Shown piece by piece: positions 4,416 to 12,548 of a stretch of DNA of 12,602 bases; position 1 is the stretch's first letter, and the number at the start of each line of letters is the position of its first letter. The notes under the pieces are model-generated. The model made no database searches. It was not told the DNA's origin and was given only the letters and a program-made list of their open reading frames with translations. The position numbers and the translations under genes were made by a program. The DNA is from [Eubacterium] saphenum (lineage in GTDB: Bacteria > Bacillota > Clostridia > Lachnospirales > Anaerotignaceae): contig SFGI01000046.1 of assembly GCA_004557645.1 (NCBI GenBank), positions 1-12,602 on the forward strand, given 5' to 3'.

Positions 4416-5792
4416 TCACTCCCCGCTGTTCAGATATTTTTCCAGATATTCATCACGGATACGTTTCAATTCACTCTTCGGCAGCATACGCAGCAGGCTC
4501 CAGCCTGTTTCCAGTGTCTGCTCGATGGTTCTGTCTGTCTGGAAGCCCTGAGAAACATATTTCTTTTCGAATTCGTCTGCGAATTTTGCATAGATCAGGT
4601 CAACTTCGGACAAAGCAGATTCACCCAGAATCGCCATCAGTTCCTTGGCATCCTTACCACGGGAATAAGCTGCGAACAGCTGGTTCATGGTATCTGCGTG
4701 GTCTTCTCTTGTCTTGCCCTTACCGATACCTTTATCCTTCAGACGGGACAGGGAAGGCAGAACGTTGATGGGAGGCTGAATGCCTTTTTTATCCAGTTCA
4801 CGGCTCAGGATGATCTGACCTTCTGTAATATAGCCTGTCAAGTCAGGGATAGGATGGGTCTTATCTTCTTCAGGCATAGTCAGAATAGGGATCATTGTGA
4901 TGGAGCCGGGATGACCTTTCATACGGCCTGCACGTTCATACATAGTCGCAAGGTCTGTATACAGGTAGCCGGGGTAACCACGACGACCGGGAACTTCTTT
5001 TTTCGCTGCAGAAACTTCACGGAGGGCTTCTGCGTAGTTTGTGATATCTGTCAGGATGACCAGAACGTGCATGCCCTGTTCAAATGCCAGATATTCTGCC
5101 GCTGTCAGCGCCATTTTGGGCGTACAGATACGTTCTACGGCAGGGTCGTTTGCCAGGTTTACAAAGACAACGGAACGGTCAATGGCACCTGTCTGTTTGA
5201 AGTCGTTGATGAAGAATTCAGCGTCTTCAAAGGTGATACCGATGGCAGCGAATACTACTGCAAATTTGGAATCTGTGCCGCGAACCTTTGCCTGTCTTGC
5301 GATCTGTACTGCCAGATTTGCATGGGGCAGACCGGAAGCAGAGAAGATAGGCAGCTTCTGCCCACGAACCAGTGTATTCAGACCGTCGATGGCAGATACA
5401 CCAGTCTGGATGAATTCCGCAGGGTATTCACGAGCCGCAGGGTTGATGGGCGCACCGTTGATATCCAGTCTCTTTTCGGGGATGATTTCGGGACCGCCGT
5501 CGATGGGGTTGCCCATACCGTCGAAGACACGACCCAGAATGTCGGGGGATACGCCGAAATCCAGGCTCTTGCCCAGAAAACGTACTTTACTTTCTGCCAA
5601 GTTGATACCTGTTGCGCTTTCGAACAGCTGTACCAGAGCAGTATCGCCGTTTACTTCCAGAACCTTGCATTTTCTGATCTCGCCGTTTGCCAGTTCGATT
5701 TCGCCCAGTTCGTCGTATGTGACGCCTTCAACACCGGAAACAACCATCAGAGGGCCGGCTACTTCCTGAATGGAACGATATTCTTTTATCAT
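4416..5792 (-). CDS. ntpB: V-type ATPase subunit B (non-catalytic nucleotide-site subunit)
   Basis: The 458-aa B subunit alternates with A in the hexameric head. As expected for B it lacks a true Walker A: the P-loop position reads FSASGLPHANLA (150-161). The arginine finger that completes the catalytic site of the neighbouring A subunit is Arg350 in PPINVLPSLSRL, the same number as in E. hirae NtpB. The N-terminal beta-barrel spans residues 1-75 and the C-terminal helical domain runs from about 360. The start overlaps the ntpA stop by 4 nt (ATGA), so the two head subunits are translationally coupled, consistent with their 3:3 stoichiometry. Confidence 0.97.
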   Translation of the reverse strand: MIKEYRSIQEVAGPLMVVSGVEGVTYDELGEIELANGEIRKCKVLEVNGDTALVQLFESATGINLAESKVRFLGKSLDFGVSPDILGRVFDGMGNPIDGGPEIIPEKRLDINGAPINPAAREYPAEFIQTGVSAIDGLNTLVRGQKLPIFSASGLPHANLAVQIARQAKVRGTDSKFAVVFAAIGITFEDAEFFINDFKQTGAIDRSVVFVNLANDPAVERICTPKMALTAAEYLAFEQGMHVLVILTDITNYAEALREVSAAKKEVPGRRGYPGYLYTDLATMYERAGRMKGHPGSITMIPILTMPEEDKTHPIPDLTGYITEGQIILSRELDKKGIQPPINVLPSLSRLKDKGIGKGKTREDHADTMNQLFAAYSRGKDAKELMAILGESALSEVDLIYAKFADEFEKKYVSQGFQTDRTIEQTLETGWSLLRMLPKSELKRIRDEYLEKYLNSGE

Positions 5793-7564
5793 AATTCATC
5801 TGTCCCCTTTCTGATCAGATCCTGTACCTGTGCTCTGATTTCGTTTTCGATTTCATCGTAGCTCTTGTCTACGTTGATCTCTTCTACGTATTTTGCACGA
5901 CCGATACGTTCGATAACGTCCAGTTTCGTCAATTTCTGAATTGTAATACCCTGTTTGATGGCTTCGCCTGCTTCTTTATAGAAAGTCAGGATCAGCTTCA
6001 GCATACGATACTGTTTATGCAGGGATGTATATGTGTCAACTTCGTGGAAGGAATTCTGATGCAGGAAGTCTTCACGGATGGAGCGGGCAACTTCCAGGAT
6101 CAGTCTGTCGCTGTGGGACAGGGCATCCACGCCGACCAGCTGTACGATTTCATTCAGTTCTGCTTCTGTTTGCAGCAGTCTCATGGCTTCTGTACGCTGT
6201 GCGGAGAAGTTGGGTTCTACGTTTTCATCTGCCCATGCGTCAACCTTCGCCTGATACAGGGAGTAGCTTGTCAGCCAGTTGATGGCAGGGAAATGACGTT
6301 TATACGCCAGGGAGGAATCCAAACCCCAGAATACCTTTACGATACGCAGAGTTGCCTGAGATACGGGTTCGGAAATATCACCGCCGGGAGGAGATACAGC
6401 ACCGATGGCTGTCAGTGTACCGATTCTGCCTTCATTGCCCAGACAAACCACACGACCTGCACGTTCATAGAACTGTGCCAGACGGGAACCCAAATAAGCA
6501 GGGTAACCTTCTTCACCGGGCATTTCTTCCAGACGGCCGGACATTTCACGAAGGGCTTCTGCCCAACGGGAAGTGGAGTCTGCCATCAGGGCAACGCTGT
6601 AGCCCATATCACGGAAGAATTCCGCAATGGTGATACCTGTATAGATAGATGCTTCACGGGCCGCTACGGGCATATCGGAAGTATTTGCGATCAGAACAGT
6701 TCTCTGCATCAGGGATTCGCCTGTGCGAGGGTCTTTCAGTTCAGGGAATTCATTCAGTACGTCTGTCATTTCGTTGCCGCGTTCACCGCAGCCGATGTAA
6801 ACAACGATATCTGCATCCGCCCATTTTGCCAGCTGGTGCTGTGTAACTGTTTTACCAGAACCAAAGGGACCGGGGATGGCTGCTACACCGCCCTTTGTGA
6901 TAGGGAAGAAGGTATCGACAACACGCTGACCTGTGATCAGGGGCGCATTGGGGGATTCTTTTTCTTTATAAGGTCTTTCACGACGTACGGGCCATTTCTG
7001 CATCATCGTCACGTTGACATCGTTGCCTTTTTCATCTGTGATGATACAAACGGTTTCTTCTACGGTAAAATCACCGATGAAGATTTCTTTGATGACACCC
7101 TTCAGACCGAAAGGCACCATGATCTTACACTGAACCACAGCAGTTTCCTGTACGAAACCGATGACGTCACCTGCAACAACAGCATCGCCGGGCTGCTTTG
7201 TGGGTTCAAATTTCCATTTCTTTTCTCTGTCCAAAGAAGGCACTTCAACACCTCTGCGGATGTTTGTACCGCCGACTTCGTACATTTTTTCCAGTGGACG
7301 CTGGATACCATCATAGATCGTGGAGACCAGACCGGGGCCCAGCTCTACGCTCATAGGCATACCAACGGATACCACTTCTTCACCGGGGCCAAGGCCTGCG
7401 GTTTCTTCATAAACCTGAATGGAGGCTTTGTCTCCGTGCATTTCGATGATCTCGCCGATCAGATGTTTATCAGATACACGAACCACGTCGAACATGTTGG
7501 CATCTCTCATGCCTTCCGCAATGACCAGTGGACCTGACACTTTTACGATCGTGCCTGTTTTCAT
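5789..7564 (-). CDS. ntpA: V-type ATPase catalytic subunit A
   Basis: The 591-aa catalytic subunit. The Walker A motif GPFGSGKT lies at 232-239 (Lys238), with the glutamate of the GERGNE motif (Glu261) as the catalytic base. The V/A-type bulge domain, absent from F-type beta subunits, is inserted between the N-terminal barrel and the P-loop (about 110-190). The C-terminal helical domain follows from about 440. The frame extends to a GTG at 7576, but AGGTGA sits over that GTG and the ATG at 7564 (MKTGTIVKVSG) has the correct spacing and matches family starts. The ATP-hydrolysing site couples to rotation of the D-F axle and K ring. The distance to the upstream ntpF stop is 25 nt. Confidence 0.97.
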   Translation of the reverse strand: MKTGTIVKVSGPLVIAEGMRDANMFDVVRVSDKHLIGEIIEMHGDKASIQVYEETAGLGPGEEVVSVGMPMSVELGPGLVSTIYDGIQRPLEKMYEVGGTNIRRGVEVPSLDREKKWKFEPTKQPGDAVVAGDVIGFVQETAVVQCKIMVPFGLKGVIKEIFIGDFTVEETVCIITDEKGNDVNVTMMQKWPVRRERPYKEKESPNAPLITGQRVVDTFFPITKGGVAAIPGPFGSGKTVTQHQLAKWADADIVVYIGCGERGNEMTDVLNEFPELKDPRTGESLMQRTVLIANTSDMPVAAREASIYTGITIAEFFRDMGYSVALMADSTSRWAEALREMSGRLEEMPGEEGYPAYLGSRLAQFYERAGRVVCLGNEGRIGTLTAIGAVSPPGGDISEPVSQATLRIVKVFWGLDSSLAYKRHFPAINWLTSYSLYQAKVDAWADENVEPNFSAQRTEAMRLLQTEAELNEIVQLVGVDALSHSDRLILEVARSIREDFLHQNSFHEVDTYTSLHKQYRMLKLILTFYKEAGEAIKQGITIQKLTKLDVIERIGRAKYVEEINVDKSYDEIENEIRAQVQDLIRKGTDEL

Positions 7565-7589
7565 ATGCTCATTCACCTACAATCATTCT

Positions 7590-7907
7590 TTATTCACTAA
7601 ACAATATATCTGCGCCGATGGCACGTTTTGCCGATTCGCGCACTTCATTCATGCCCAGACCCATATTTCCACCGATACCGGGGATGACGATGATGGCGGG
7701 CAATTCCATATCTTTGTATTTGGCAATGCTTTCCTTTGCCTTCAGGCTGGCTTCTTCCGTGATATAAATGATCGCGTATTCTCTTTCCGCCAGTCTGTGG
7801 ATGGTCTTTTTGATTTCCTCTGCTGTGTAAGCAGGGAAAATATCGATCCCCAGAGCAAGGAAGCCCATAACTGTGTCCTTGTCGCCAATGATACCAACTT
7901 TAGACAT
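7590..7907 (-). CDS. ntpF: V-type ATPase subunit F (central stalk)
   Basis: The 105-aa F subunit (NtpG in E. hirae naming) is a small Rossmann-like protein bound to the D axle. It starts SKVGIIGDKDTVMGFLALGI, where the G(I/V)IGD...GF.L.G pattern is the family hallmark, has a central YAIIYITEEAS strand-helix, and ends with PAIIVIPGIGG near residues 69-79. The ATG overlaps the end of ntpC by 8 nt, so translation is coupled. Length is normal. It regulates and stabilises the rotor but has no catalytic residues. Confidence 0.93.
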   Translation of the reverse strand: MSKVGIIGDKDTVMGFLALGIDIFPAYTAEEIKKTIHRLAEREYAIIYITEEASLKAKESIAKYKDMELPAIIVIPGIGGNMGLGMNEVRESAKRAIGADILFSE

Positions 7908-8877
7908 ACGCTTCTCTCACCCTTTCCTTGATCGTTTCTGCATCAATATCATGCAGTTTGCATGTCATGATGATACGCACGCATTTCGCCTCAGTTTCCT
8001 TTGCAAGGATATAGGCTGCAACGGGTTCCGGCGTCAGCGTTTTATATTTCGCATCCTTGATACATTCCATCAAATAGTCATCACAGGCTTTTTCAAATAC
8101 CGTGAAGCCCTGATCCATATAGGTTTCACAGAGGGTGCCATAGGAGGTATCCTTCAGCATCTGGATGACATTGTCGTTTTTCAACGCTTTGATCAGCAGT
8201 TCCGCAGGCAGCTCGCCGCCAGGCACGATGCTTTCTTCCAATTCTTCATCGCTGCGTTTCAGCTGCCAGATACGCAGGAGCGTCTTCAGATTCGTTACAT
8301 CCGCCAGCTTGCGGACATATTTGGAAACATATTCGTTGCCCAGCTTTTCCGCCGCATCGGACATGACCTGGAAGCAGGCTTTATCCAGAATGGAATCGAT
8401 AAAGCGGGCATTTTTTGTTTTCGCATACATTTCTGTTGCTTCCTGCACTGCATCTGCCTTGATATTGGGCAGTTCCATGTAGTTTCTTTCACGGAAGTTT
8501 TTCTGCAGGATATCCACAGGAATACTGCCGCCCTGGATCAGATATTTTTTCCCGTTGACCTTGGAAATTTCTTCCTTGATCAACACCTTTACATTATGAT
8601 AGTCGTTCTTGAATCGGAAAATATCCATAAACGTTTCGGAAGCGATCAGCTTACCAACAGCCTGATATTCCGCTTCCAGATGGTTCTGGATCATTTTTTC
8701 AAATTCATGAATGTCATTGATCTCTGTTTTACCGTAATCGGTTTCAGAAAGGATACGCAGTGCTTCTGCTGCGTCTTTGGCTTCCGCCATCTGCATCAGT
8801 TTCTGCTTTGTCAGCAGTTTATTTTCCATGGAACGAACACTCGCCACGGCGAAAGGGTAAATCTTGTTTCTAGCCAT
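7900..8877 (-). CDS. ntpC: V-type ATPase subunit C (rotor adaptor, AC39/d type)
   Basis: The 325-aa C subunit is the all-helical funnel (family of eukaryotic subunit d) that connects the D-F axle to the K ring. Its start ARNKIYPFAVASVRSMENKL, with FAVASVRSME, and the repeated three-fold helical units along its length fit the family. Examples are SETDYGK...EFEKMIQNHLE near 44-70 and later IVPGGELPAELL. Length is typical. A strong ribosome binding site (AAGGAGGGG) overlaps the ntpE stop, and the ATG lies 13 nt after that stop. The last codons overlap the start of ntpF. Confidence 0.93.
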   Translation of the reverse strand: MARNKIYPFAVASVRSMENKLLTKQKLMQMAEAKDAAEALRILSETDYGKTEINDIHEFEKMIQNHLEAEYQAVGKLIASETFMDIFRFKNDYHNVKVLIKEEISKVNGKKYLIQGGSIPVDILQKNFRERNYMELPNIKADAVQEATEMYAKTKNARFIDSILDKACFQVMSDAAEKLGNEYVSKYVRKLADVTNLKTLLRIWQLKRSDEELEESIVPGGELPAELLIKALKNDNVIQMLKDTSYGTLCETYMDQGFTVFEKACDDYLMECIKDAKYKTLTPEPVAAYILAKETEAKCVRIIMTCKLHDIDAETIKERVREAYV

Positions 8878-8890
8878 GCTCTACCCCTCC

Positions 8891-9451
8891 TTAGAATAAG
8901 ATCTGTGCTGCTGTCTGGCGGATCGCTTCTTTTTCTACTGTAATGATAGATTCAAAAGAATAGTTATATTCGATATCTCCGTTTTTCACGATAAAACCAC
9001 CGCTGATATCTGCAGTTTTTTCGGAAAGCTGGAAGCCGTTTTCCTGGACCACTGCAGCCAGTCTTGCTGCATCCTTGGGAGAAACGATGATCTCCGTCCC
9101 CAGAGATTTATCCAGTTTCGCCAGCATACCGCCGATGACCTTGGCATATTCTGCATCCTCCAGAGAAAGCAATCTTTTTTCCGCTTCTGCGATCACATCA
9201 GCCAGAATGTTCTGCTTCTGTTCCAGGATGGCTTTTTTCGCCTGCATTTCCGCACCGGAAATTTCCTTGGATCTCACTTTATCTGCTTCGGAATTGGCTG
9301 CTCTTTCCAGGGCATCCGCTTCTTTTCCTGCTTTATCCTGAGCTGCTTTCAGAATAGAATCTACTTCCTTCTGAGCCTGTTTCAGCGTTGCATCTGCCAC
9401 TTTCTCTGCTTCTGCTATGATTTTATCGATGATGATCTTGCCGTCATTCAT
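8891..9451 (-). CDS. ntpE: V-type ATPase subunit E (peripheral stalk)
   Basis: The 186-aa E subunit pairs with the H/G-type subunit to form the peripheral stalks that hold the A3B3 head. Residues 1 to about 95 are a long Ala/Glu/Lys-rich helix for the coiled coil (IIAEAEKVADATLKQAQKEV). The C-terminal globular part has the LGTEIIVSPKDAARL and ISGGFIVKNGDIEYNYSFES segments typical of family E domains that bind the head. It is slightly shorter than many relatives. The ribosome binding site is AGGAGGAG, 8 nt upstream, and can fold into a small hairpin with CTCCT next to the ATG. The gap to ntpK is 31 nt. Confidence 0.93.
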   Translation of the reverse strand: MNDGKIIIDKIIAEAEKVADATLKQAQKEVDSILKAAQDKAGKEADALERAANSEADKVRSKEISGAEMQAKKAILEQKQNILADVIAEAEKRLLSLEDAEYAKVIGGMLAKLDKSLGTEIIVSPKDAARLAAVVQENGFQLSEKTADISGGFIVKNGDIEYNYSFESIITVEKEAIRQTAAQILF

Positions 9452-9482
9452 AGGAGTTTCTCCTCCTTTGCCTTAATTTATA

Positions 9483-9974
9483 TTACAACTGGATGCTGTT
9501 GAGCATCAGGAAGGAAATCAGCAGAGCCAATACAGCGTATGTTTCTACCATGGCTGCAAACAGCATACCTTTTGCCATTTCACTGGGTTTTTTACCGATC
9601 AGCATGATACCGGAAGCTGCTGCTTTACCCTGTGCATAACCGGAGAAAATACCAACCAGACCGATGGGCAGTGCTGCTGCGAAAATGGAAGCACCCTGTG
9701 CCACTGTCAGTTCGACCATGCCATCGCCGCCCAGAAGGCCAACTTTTACCAGAACGATAAAGGCGATCAGCAGACCATAGATACCCTGTGTACCGGGCAG
9801 CGCCTGCATCAGCAGAACCTGACCGAATTTGTTGGGGTCTTCAGAAACAACGCCCGCTGCAGCTTCACCTGCAACGCCTACGCCAAGGGCAGAACCAATA
9901 CCAGCCAAAGCTGCTGTAGCTGCGCCTAATAATGCTAAAAATTCACCACTGAATAAACTTTCTACCATGTTCAT
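9483..9974 (-). CDS. ntpK: V-type ATPase subunit K (rotor-ring proteolipid, probably Na+-binding)
   Basis: The 163-aa duplicated proteolipid has four membrane helices in two hairpins (about 12-36, 52-80, 92-118, 134-158), and several copies form the rotor ring. The ion-carrying carboxylate is Glu144 in MVETYAVLALLISF; the matching place in the first hairpin carries Gln57, as in E. hirae NtpK. The other sodium ligands of that protein are also present: Leu59, Thr62 and Gln63 in ALPGTQGIY, Gln115 in SGYAQGKAA, plus Tyr66. This predicts Na+ coupling. GGAGGAGA precedes the ATG at 9974 very closely, and the ATG at 9968 (residue 3) has better spacing and may be the real start. The ntpI stop is 8 nt upstream. 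Confidence 0.95.
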   Translation of the reverse strand: MNMVESLFSGEFLALLGAATAALAGIGSALGVGVAGEAAAGVVSEDPNKFGQVLLMQALPGTQGIYGLLIAFIVLVKVGLLGGDGMVELTVAQGASIFAAALPIGLVGIFSGYAQGKAAASGIMLIGKKPSEMAKGMLFAAMVETYAVLALLISFLMLNSIQL

Positions 9975-9982
9975 TCTCCTCC

Positions 9983-11971
9983 TTAACGATCTCGATCTTT
10001 CACGATCTTGATATATTTTGTTTTTCTTTCAAAAGGACGGAACTCTCTGCCGCCGCCCGTATAAAATTTACCAAAGAATTCTACATACTGCAGTCTGCAG
10101 GAATGTACGAATGCCCCCAGGGCATTGATAGCCAGATTGAAGATGGTACCAAACACCAGTGCCACTGTCAGCAGGATCGCGCCAACGACGCCGCCCCCTG
10201 CCAGAGAACCCAGTGTATTGATAACCTGAGCAACTACGCCAGTCGCCAGACCCAACGCCAACAGTCTGGAGTAGGAAAGGATATCGGACAGGTAATTGGT
10301 GATGCCATACAGGCTGCCAAGACCACCTGTGATCTTCCCAAAGATGCCTTTTTTCTTTCTGCCGCCTGTCAGCAAAATGCCGACTACGCCGACAATAGAC
10401 ATTACCTTGCCTGCGCTTGCCAATGCAGGAGCAACACTGTCGCCTACACCAAACAGCACCAGACCGATCAGCAGTACATACCACAGACCGATATCGCAGA
10501 TGGCATCAATAGGATGACCATCCCGAATAGACATATATGCCTGAATCCCCATACCTACGAACAGGTGGATCGCCCCCAAGATCAGGGAGAAGATCAACAG
10601 CTTCATAGGATTGTCCATGGGATTGAACCAGATTGGATTGATGACGAACTCCTTACCGAATAGCGTAGCAGCCGCAACTGTGAAGAAGTTGCCGAACCAG
10701 CCGCCGAACAAAGCACCCCAGATGAATGTGGAGATGCCGCAGTAGAAGAACATCTTAAACATTTTGTAAATGGTTCCCTCTGGTTTATATTTCTTCAGTA
10801 CGAATGCACACAATACGGAAAGGATGATACCATAGGCCGCATCGGAAAGCATCATACCAAAGAAAATGAAATAGAATGGTGCCAAAATCGTCGTAGGGTC
10901 GATATCCTTTCTGGAAGGCAGGCTATACATATTGGTAACTGCCTCGAAAGGTGTGGCCACACTGCTGTTATGCAGCAATACGGGTACTTCTTCCTCTTCC
11001 TCGGGAATCTGAATGTCATAAAAGAATTCATATTCCTTCAAAAGGGCTTCGATCTCAGGCTGTGCCTTTGCAGGCATCCAGCCGTCGAAATAGAATACCG
11101 CGTCTGTACTCAGCATATCGCCGACGATACGCGCTCTGTCTCTGCGCATCACCAAGCTGTCGTAAAGGAATTCGATATTCTTGCGGGCGGTTGACAATGC
11201 CGCCAGCACTTTTTCGTTTTCAGCGATTTTTGCTTCGATCGCTTCGATCTCTTTTTCATAATGATGTGTCGCTTCTGCAGGAGTGCCCTTCTGATCCGCC
11301 ATAGAAACTGCGGAGAAGTTGAAGGGACGCAGTGCCTCGTACAAGGCATCCTTTTCTTCCTTCAAGCAAATGATGGAGAAATATTTCTGCTGCTTATCCG
11401 CACTCACTTCCTGCACAATGGCGGAAGGTGTTCCTTCCAGAACAGCTGCCATCAGCTGCCCCGAATCGGTTTTTGCCCCGGTGGTGCCATAAACAACACA
11501 GGCAAATTCCGTTTCATTCATTTCCAGCGGGATATCCAGCCTCAGCCAAGGCTGCAGCCCTGCGATCAAAGAACGGAGACGATTGATCTCGTTCTGCCCA
11601 TCGGTAATGTTTTTGTAAGCGAAGACCGCTTTGTCCACATTCAGTTCCGTTTCCGTCTGCGTGGCATTCAAAAGTGCGGTAAATTCGCTGCGCCCCATTT
11701 CCTTTCTGGTAATGAGCAGCGGTTTTTTCGCTGTATCATACTTCCCGATCGCCTCAAGCGCAGTGCTGACACGGATAATATCCGCCTCCAGACGCGAAAC
11801 ATCGGCACTGTTACTGGTTCGGAAAATGTCGGGCATCCAGTCTTCATCACTGACTACGCCTTCCTGAGAGTTGATCTCTACAACGCCCAGATGCATCAGT
11901 TCATGGATGAAGGGATTCCGGCTGCTGTTCAAACCAATGACAGTAAGCTTCCGCATCTCAACAACTGCCAT
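9983..11971 (-). CDS. ntpI: V-type ATPase subunit I (membrane stator, a-type)
   Basis: The 662-aa membrane stator subunit. Residues 1 to about 350 are the cytoplasmic collar: helical arms with a coiled coil at 235-285, which binds the E/H stalks. An acidic EEEEE run (324-328) precedes the membrane part. About seven to eight helices follow from 360 to 625. Ion-path residues include Arg569 in SYSRLLALGLA, equivalent to the essential Arg of yeast Vph1, and His623, Arg626 and Glu631 in VHSCRLQYVEFFGKFY. The start at 11971 overlaps the atpH stop region by 14 nt. The ribosome binding site is weak (GTGGGAACG), so coupling to atpH translation probably matters. It supplies the half-channels through which Na+ or H+ reaches the K ring. 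Confidence 0.95.
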   Translation of the reverse strand: MAVVEMRKLTVIGLNSSRNPFIHELMHLGVVEINSQEGVVSDEDWMPDIFRTSNSADVSRLEADIIRVSTALEAIGKYDTAKKPLLITRKEMGRSEFTALLNATQTETELNVDKAVFAYKNITDGQNEINRLRSLIAGLQPWLRLDIPLEMNETEFACVVYGTTGAKTDSGQLMAAVLEGTPSAIVQEVSADKQQKYFSIICLKEEKDALYEALRPFNFSAVSMADQKGTPAEATHHYEKEIEAIEAKIAENEKVLAALSTARKNIEFLYDSLVMRRDRARIVGDMLSTDAVFYFDGWMPAKAQPEIEALLKEYEFFYDIQIPEEEEEVPVLLHNSSVATPFEAVTNMYSLPSRKDIDPTTILAPFYFIFFGMMLSDAAYGIILSVLCAFVLKKYKPEGTIYKMFKMFFYCGISTFIWGALFGGWFGNFFTVAAATLFGKEFVINPIWFNPMDNPMKLLIFSLILGAIHLFVGMGIQAYMSIRDGHPIDAICDIGLWYVLLIGLVLFGVGDSVAPALASAGKVMSIVGVVGILLTGGRKKKGIFGKITGGLGSLYGITNYLSDILSYSRLLALGLATGVVAQVINTLGSLAGGGVVGAILLTVALVFGTIFNLAINALGAFVHSCRLQYVEFFGKFYTGGGREFRPFERKTKYIKIVKDRDR

Positions 11972-12284
11972 ACGTTCCCACGACCTTTCCGATCACCGCC
12001 TGAACGGCTTCCTCTTTCTTTTCCGCTGCCTGCTCTCTGATCTTGGAACAGGTTTCTTCCGCGTCTTTCAAAATTTTCTGGATTGCTTCTTTGCTTTCCT
12101 CTACAGCGTTTTCTACGGCTTCCTGCATTTCCTTTTTCCCCTGCAGTTTCGCCTCTTCCAGCAGGACTTCCTGCTGTTTCAGTGCGTTGGCCTTCATCTC
12201 TTCGGCCTGTGCGACAGCCTGCTTTTTGATTTCCAGAGCACGCGCTTCTGCTTCCACGATGCTTTTCAGGATCTCATAAGCCAT
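11958..12284 (-). CDS. atpH: V-type ATPase subunit H/G (peripheral stalk)
   Basis: A 108-aa, almost wholly helical, Glu/Lys/Ala-rich protein that pairs with subunit E in the peripheral stalk (NtpF in E. hirae naming, G/H family elsewhere). Heptad-like repeats run through residues 10-100 (AEARALEIKKQAVAQAEEMK, then EEAKLQGKKEMQEAVENAVE), and a short IGKVVGTYGSC tail ends it. The frame opens at GTG 12293, but AGAGGTG lies 6 nt before the ATG at 12284, so that start is used. It is the first gene of the operon and its stop lies inside the ntpI start region. A 42-codon upstream frame ends 6 nt before this ATG. Similarity in this family is mostly compositional, so the call leans on position. Confidence 0.85.
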   Translation of the reverse strand: MAYEILKSIVEAEARALEIKKQAVAQAEEMKANALKQQEVLLEEAKLQGKKEMQEAVENAVEESKEAIQKILKDAEETCSKIREQAAEKKEEAVQAVIGKVVGTYGSC

Positions 12285-12289
12285 GATAC

Positions 12290-12418
12290 TCACCTCTCTT
12301 GCTGTATTTTTGTTTGAACAAATTGCACAGGTACAAAATTTACTCCCGTCAAAATTGCCTTGTTAAAATTATAACATTCATATTCTTCTAAATAAATAGA
12401 GATTTGTTCCTGTTCCAC
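12290..12418 (-). CDS. Candidate 42-codon leader ORF upstream of the V-ATPase operon
   Basis: In the leader, the minus-strand frame from GTG 12418 to TGA 12292-12290 encodes VEQEQISIYLEEYECYNFNK and 22 further residues ending KIQQER. GGGGAGG lies about 11 nt before the GTG, and the stop overlaps the ribosome binding site of atpH, whose ATG follows 5 nt later, so coupling is plausible. The amino-acid mix looks like a protein. The frame is open upstream for about 27 more codons but without ATG, GTG or TTG. It could be a regulatory leader peptide, a real small gene, or the tail of a decayed gene. I do not recognise it. The ribosome binding site sits in a CCTCC/GGAGG palindrome (12431-12442) that could hide it. 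Confidence 0.35.
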   Translation of the reverse strand: MEQEQISIYLEEYECYNFNKAILTGVNFVPVQFVQTKIQQER

Positions 12419-12453
12419 TCGTTCTTTTTCCCTCCCCGGAGGAAGGGTGATTT

Positions 12454-12482
12454 GAATTTCCTGATGATTTCCATGGAAATTC
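12454..12482. promoter_or_regulatory. Inverted repeats in the V-ATPase leader
   Basis: GAATTTCC (12454-12461) pairs with GGAAATTC (12475-12482), and a 14-bp perfect palindrome ATTTCCATGGAAAT lies at 12467-12480, so two alternative pairings share one arm. This is about 30-60 nt after the predicted transcription start. It could be a repressor site or an RNA switch between two stems. No T tract follows, so it is not a terminator. Confidence 0.4.
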
Positions 12483-12519
12483 TTAGTATGTACGAAAAAT
12501 CAAACATACCTCAATTTAA

Positions 12520-12548
12520 ATAATACGTGATTTATGCGATTATGTCAA
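12520..12548 (-). promoter_or_regulatory. Main promoter of the V-ATPase operon
   Basis: The minus strand has a perfect TTGACA (12548-12543), a 17-nt spacer, and TATTAT (12525-12520). This is the best sigma-A match in the window. The predicted start is near 12513, which gives a leader of about 230 nt before atpH. The stretch 12549-12602 shows no gene. Confidence 0.8.

Noticed and set aside
4329..5861. 510-codon open frame opposite ntpB
   Set aside because: It is antisense to a certain V-ATPase B gene with its full motif set. The product is Cys/Phe/Gln-rich nonsense without domains, and the open frame is a codon-bias artefact.
6017..7537. 506-codon open frame opposite ntpA
   Set aside because: Same artefact as opposite ntpB: exact antisense of the catalytic subunit, no ribosome binding site, no recognisable protein pattern.
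7873..8943. 356-codon plus-strand frame opposite ntpC
   Set aside because: It is Phe/Cys/His-rich and antisense to the well-supported ntpC gene.
12368..12373. TATAAT on the minus strand inside the V-ATPase leader as a second promoter
   Set aside because: The hexamer at 17 nt spacing is TTTATT, a poor -35, and a far better promoter lies at 12520-12548. Kept out of the feature list.
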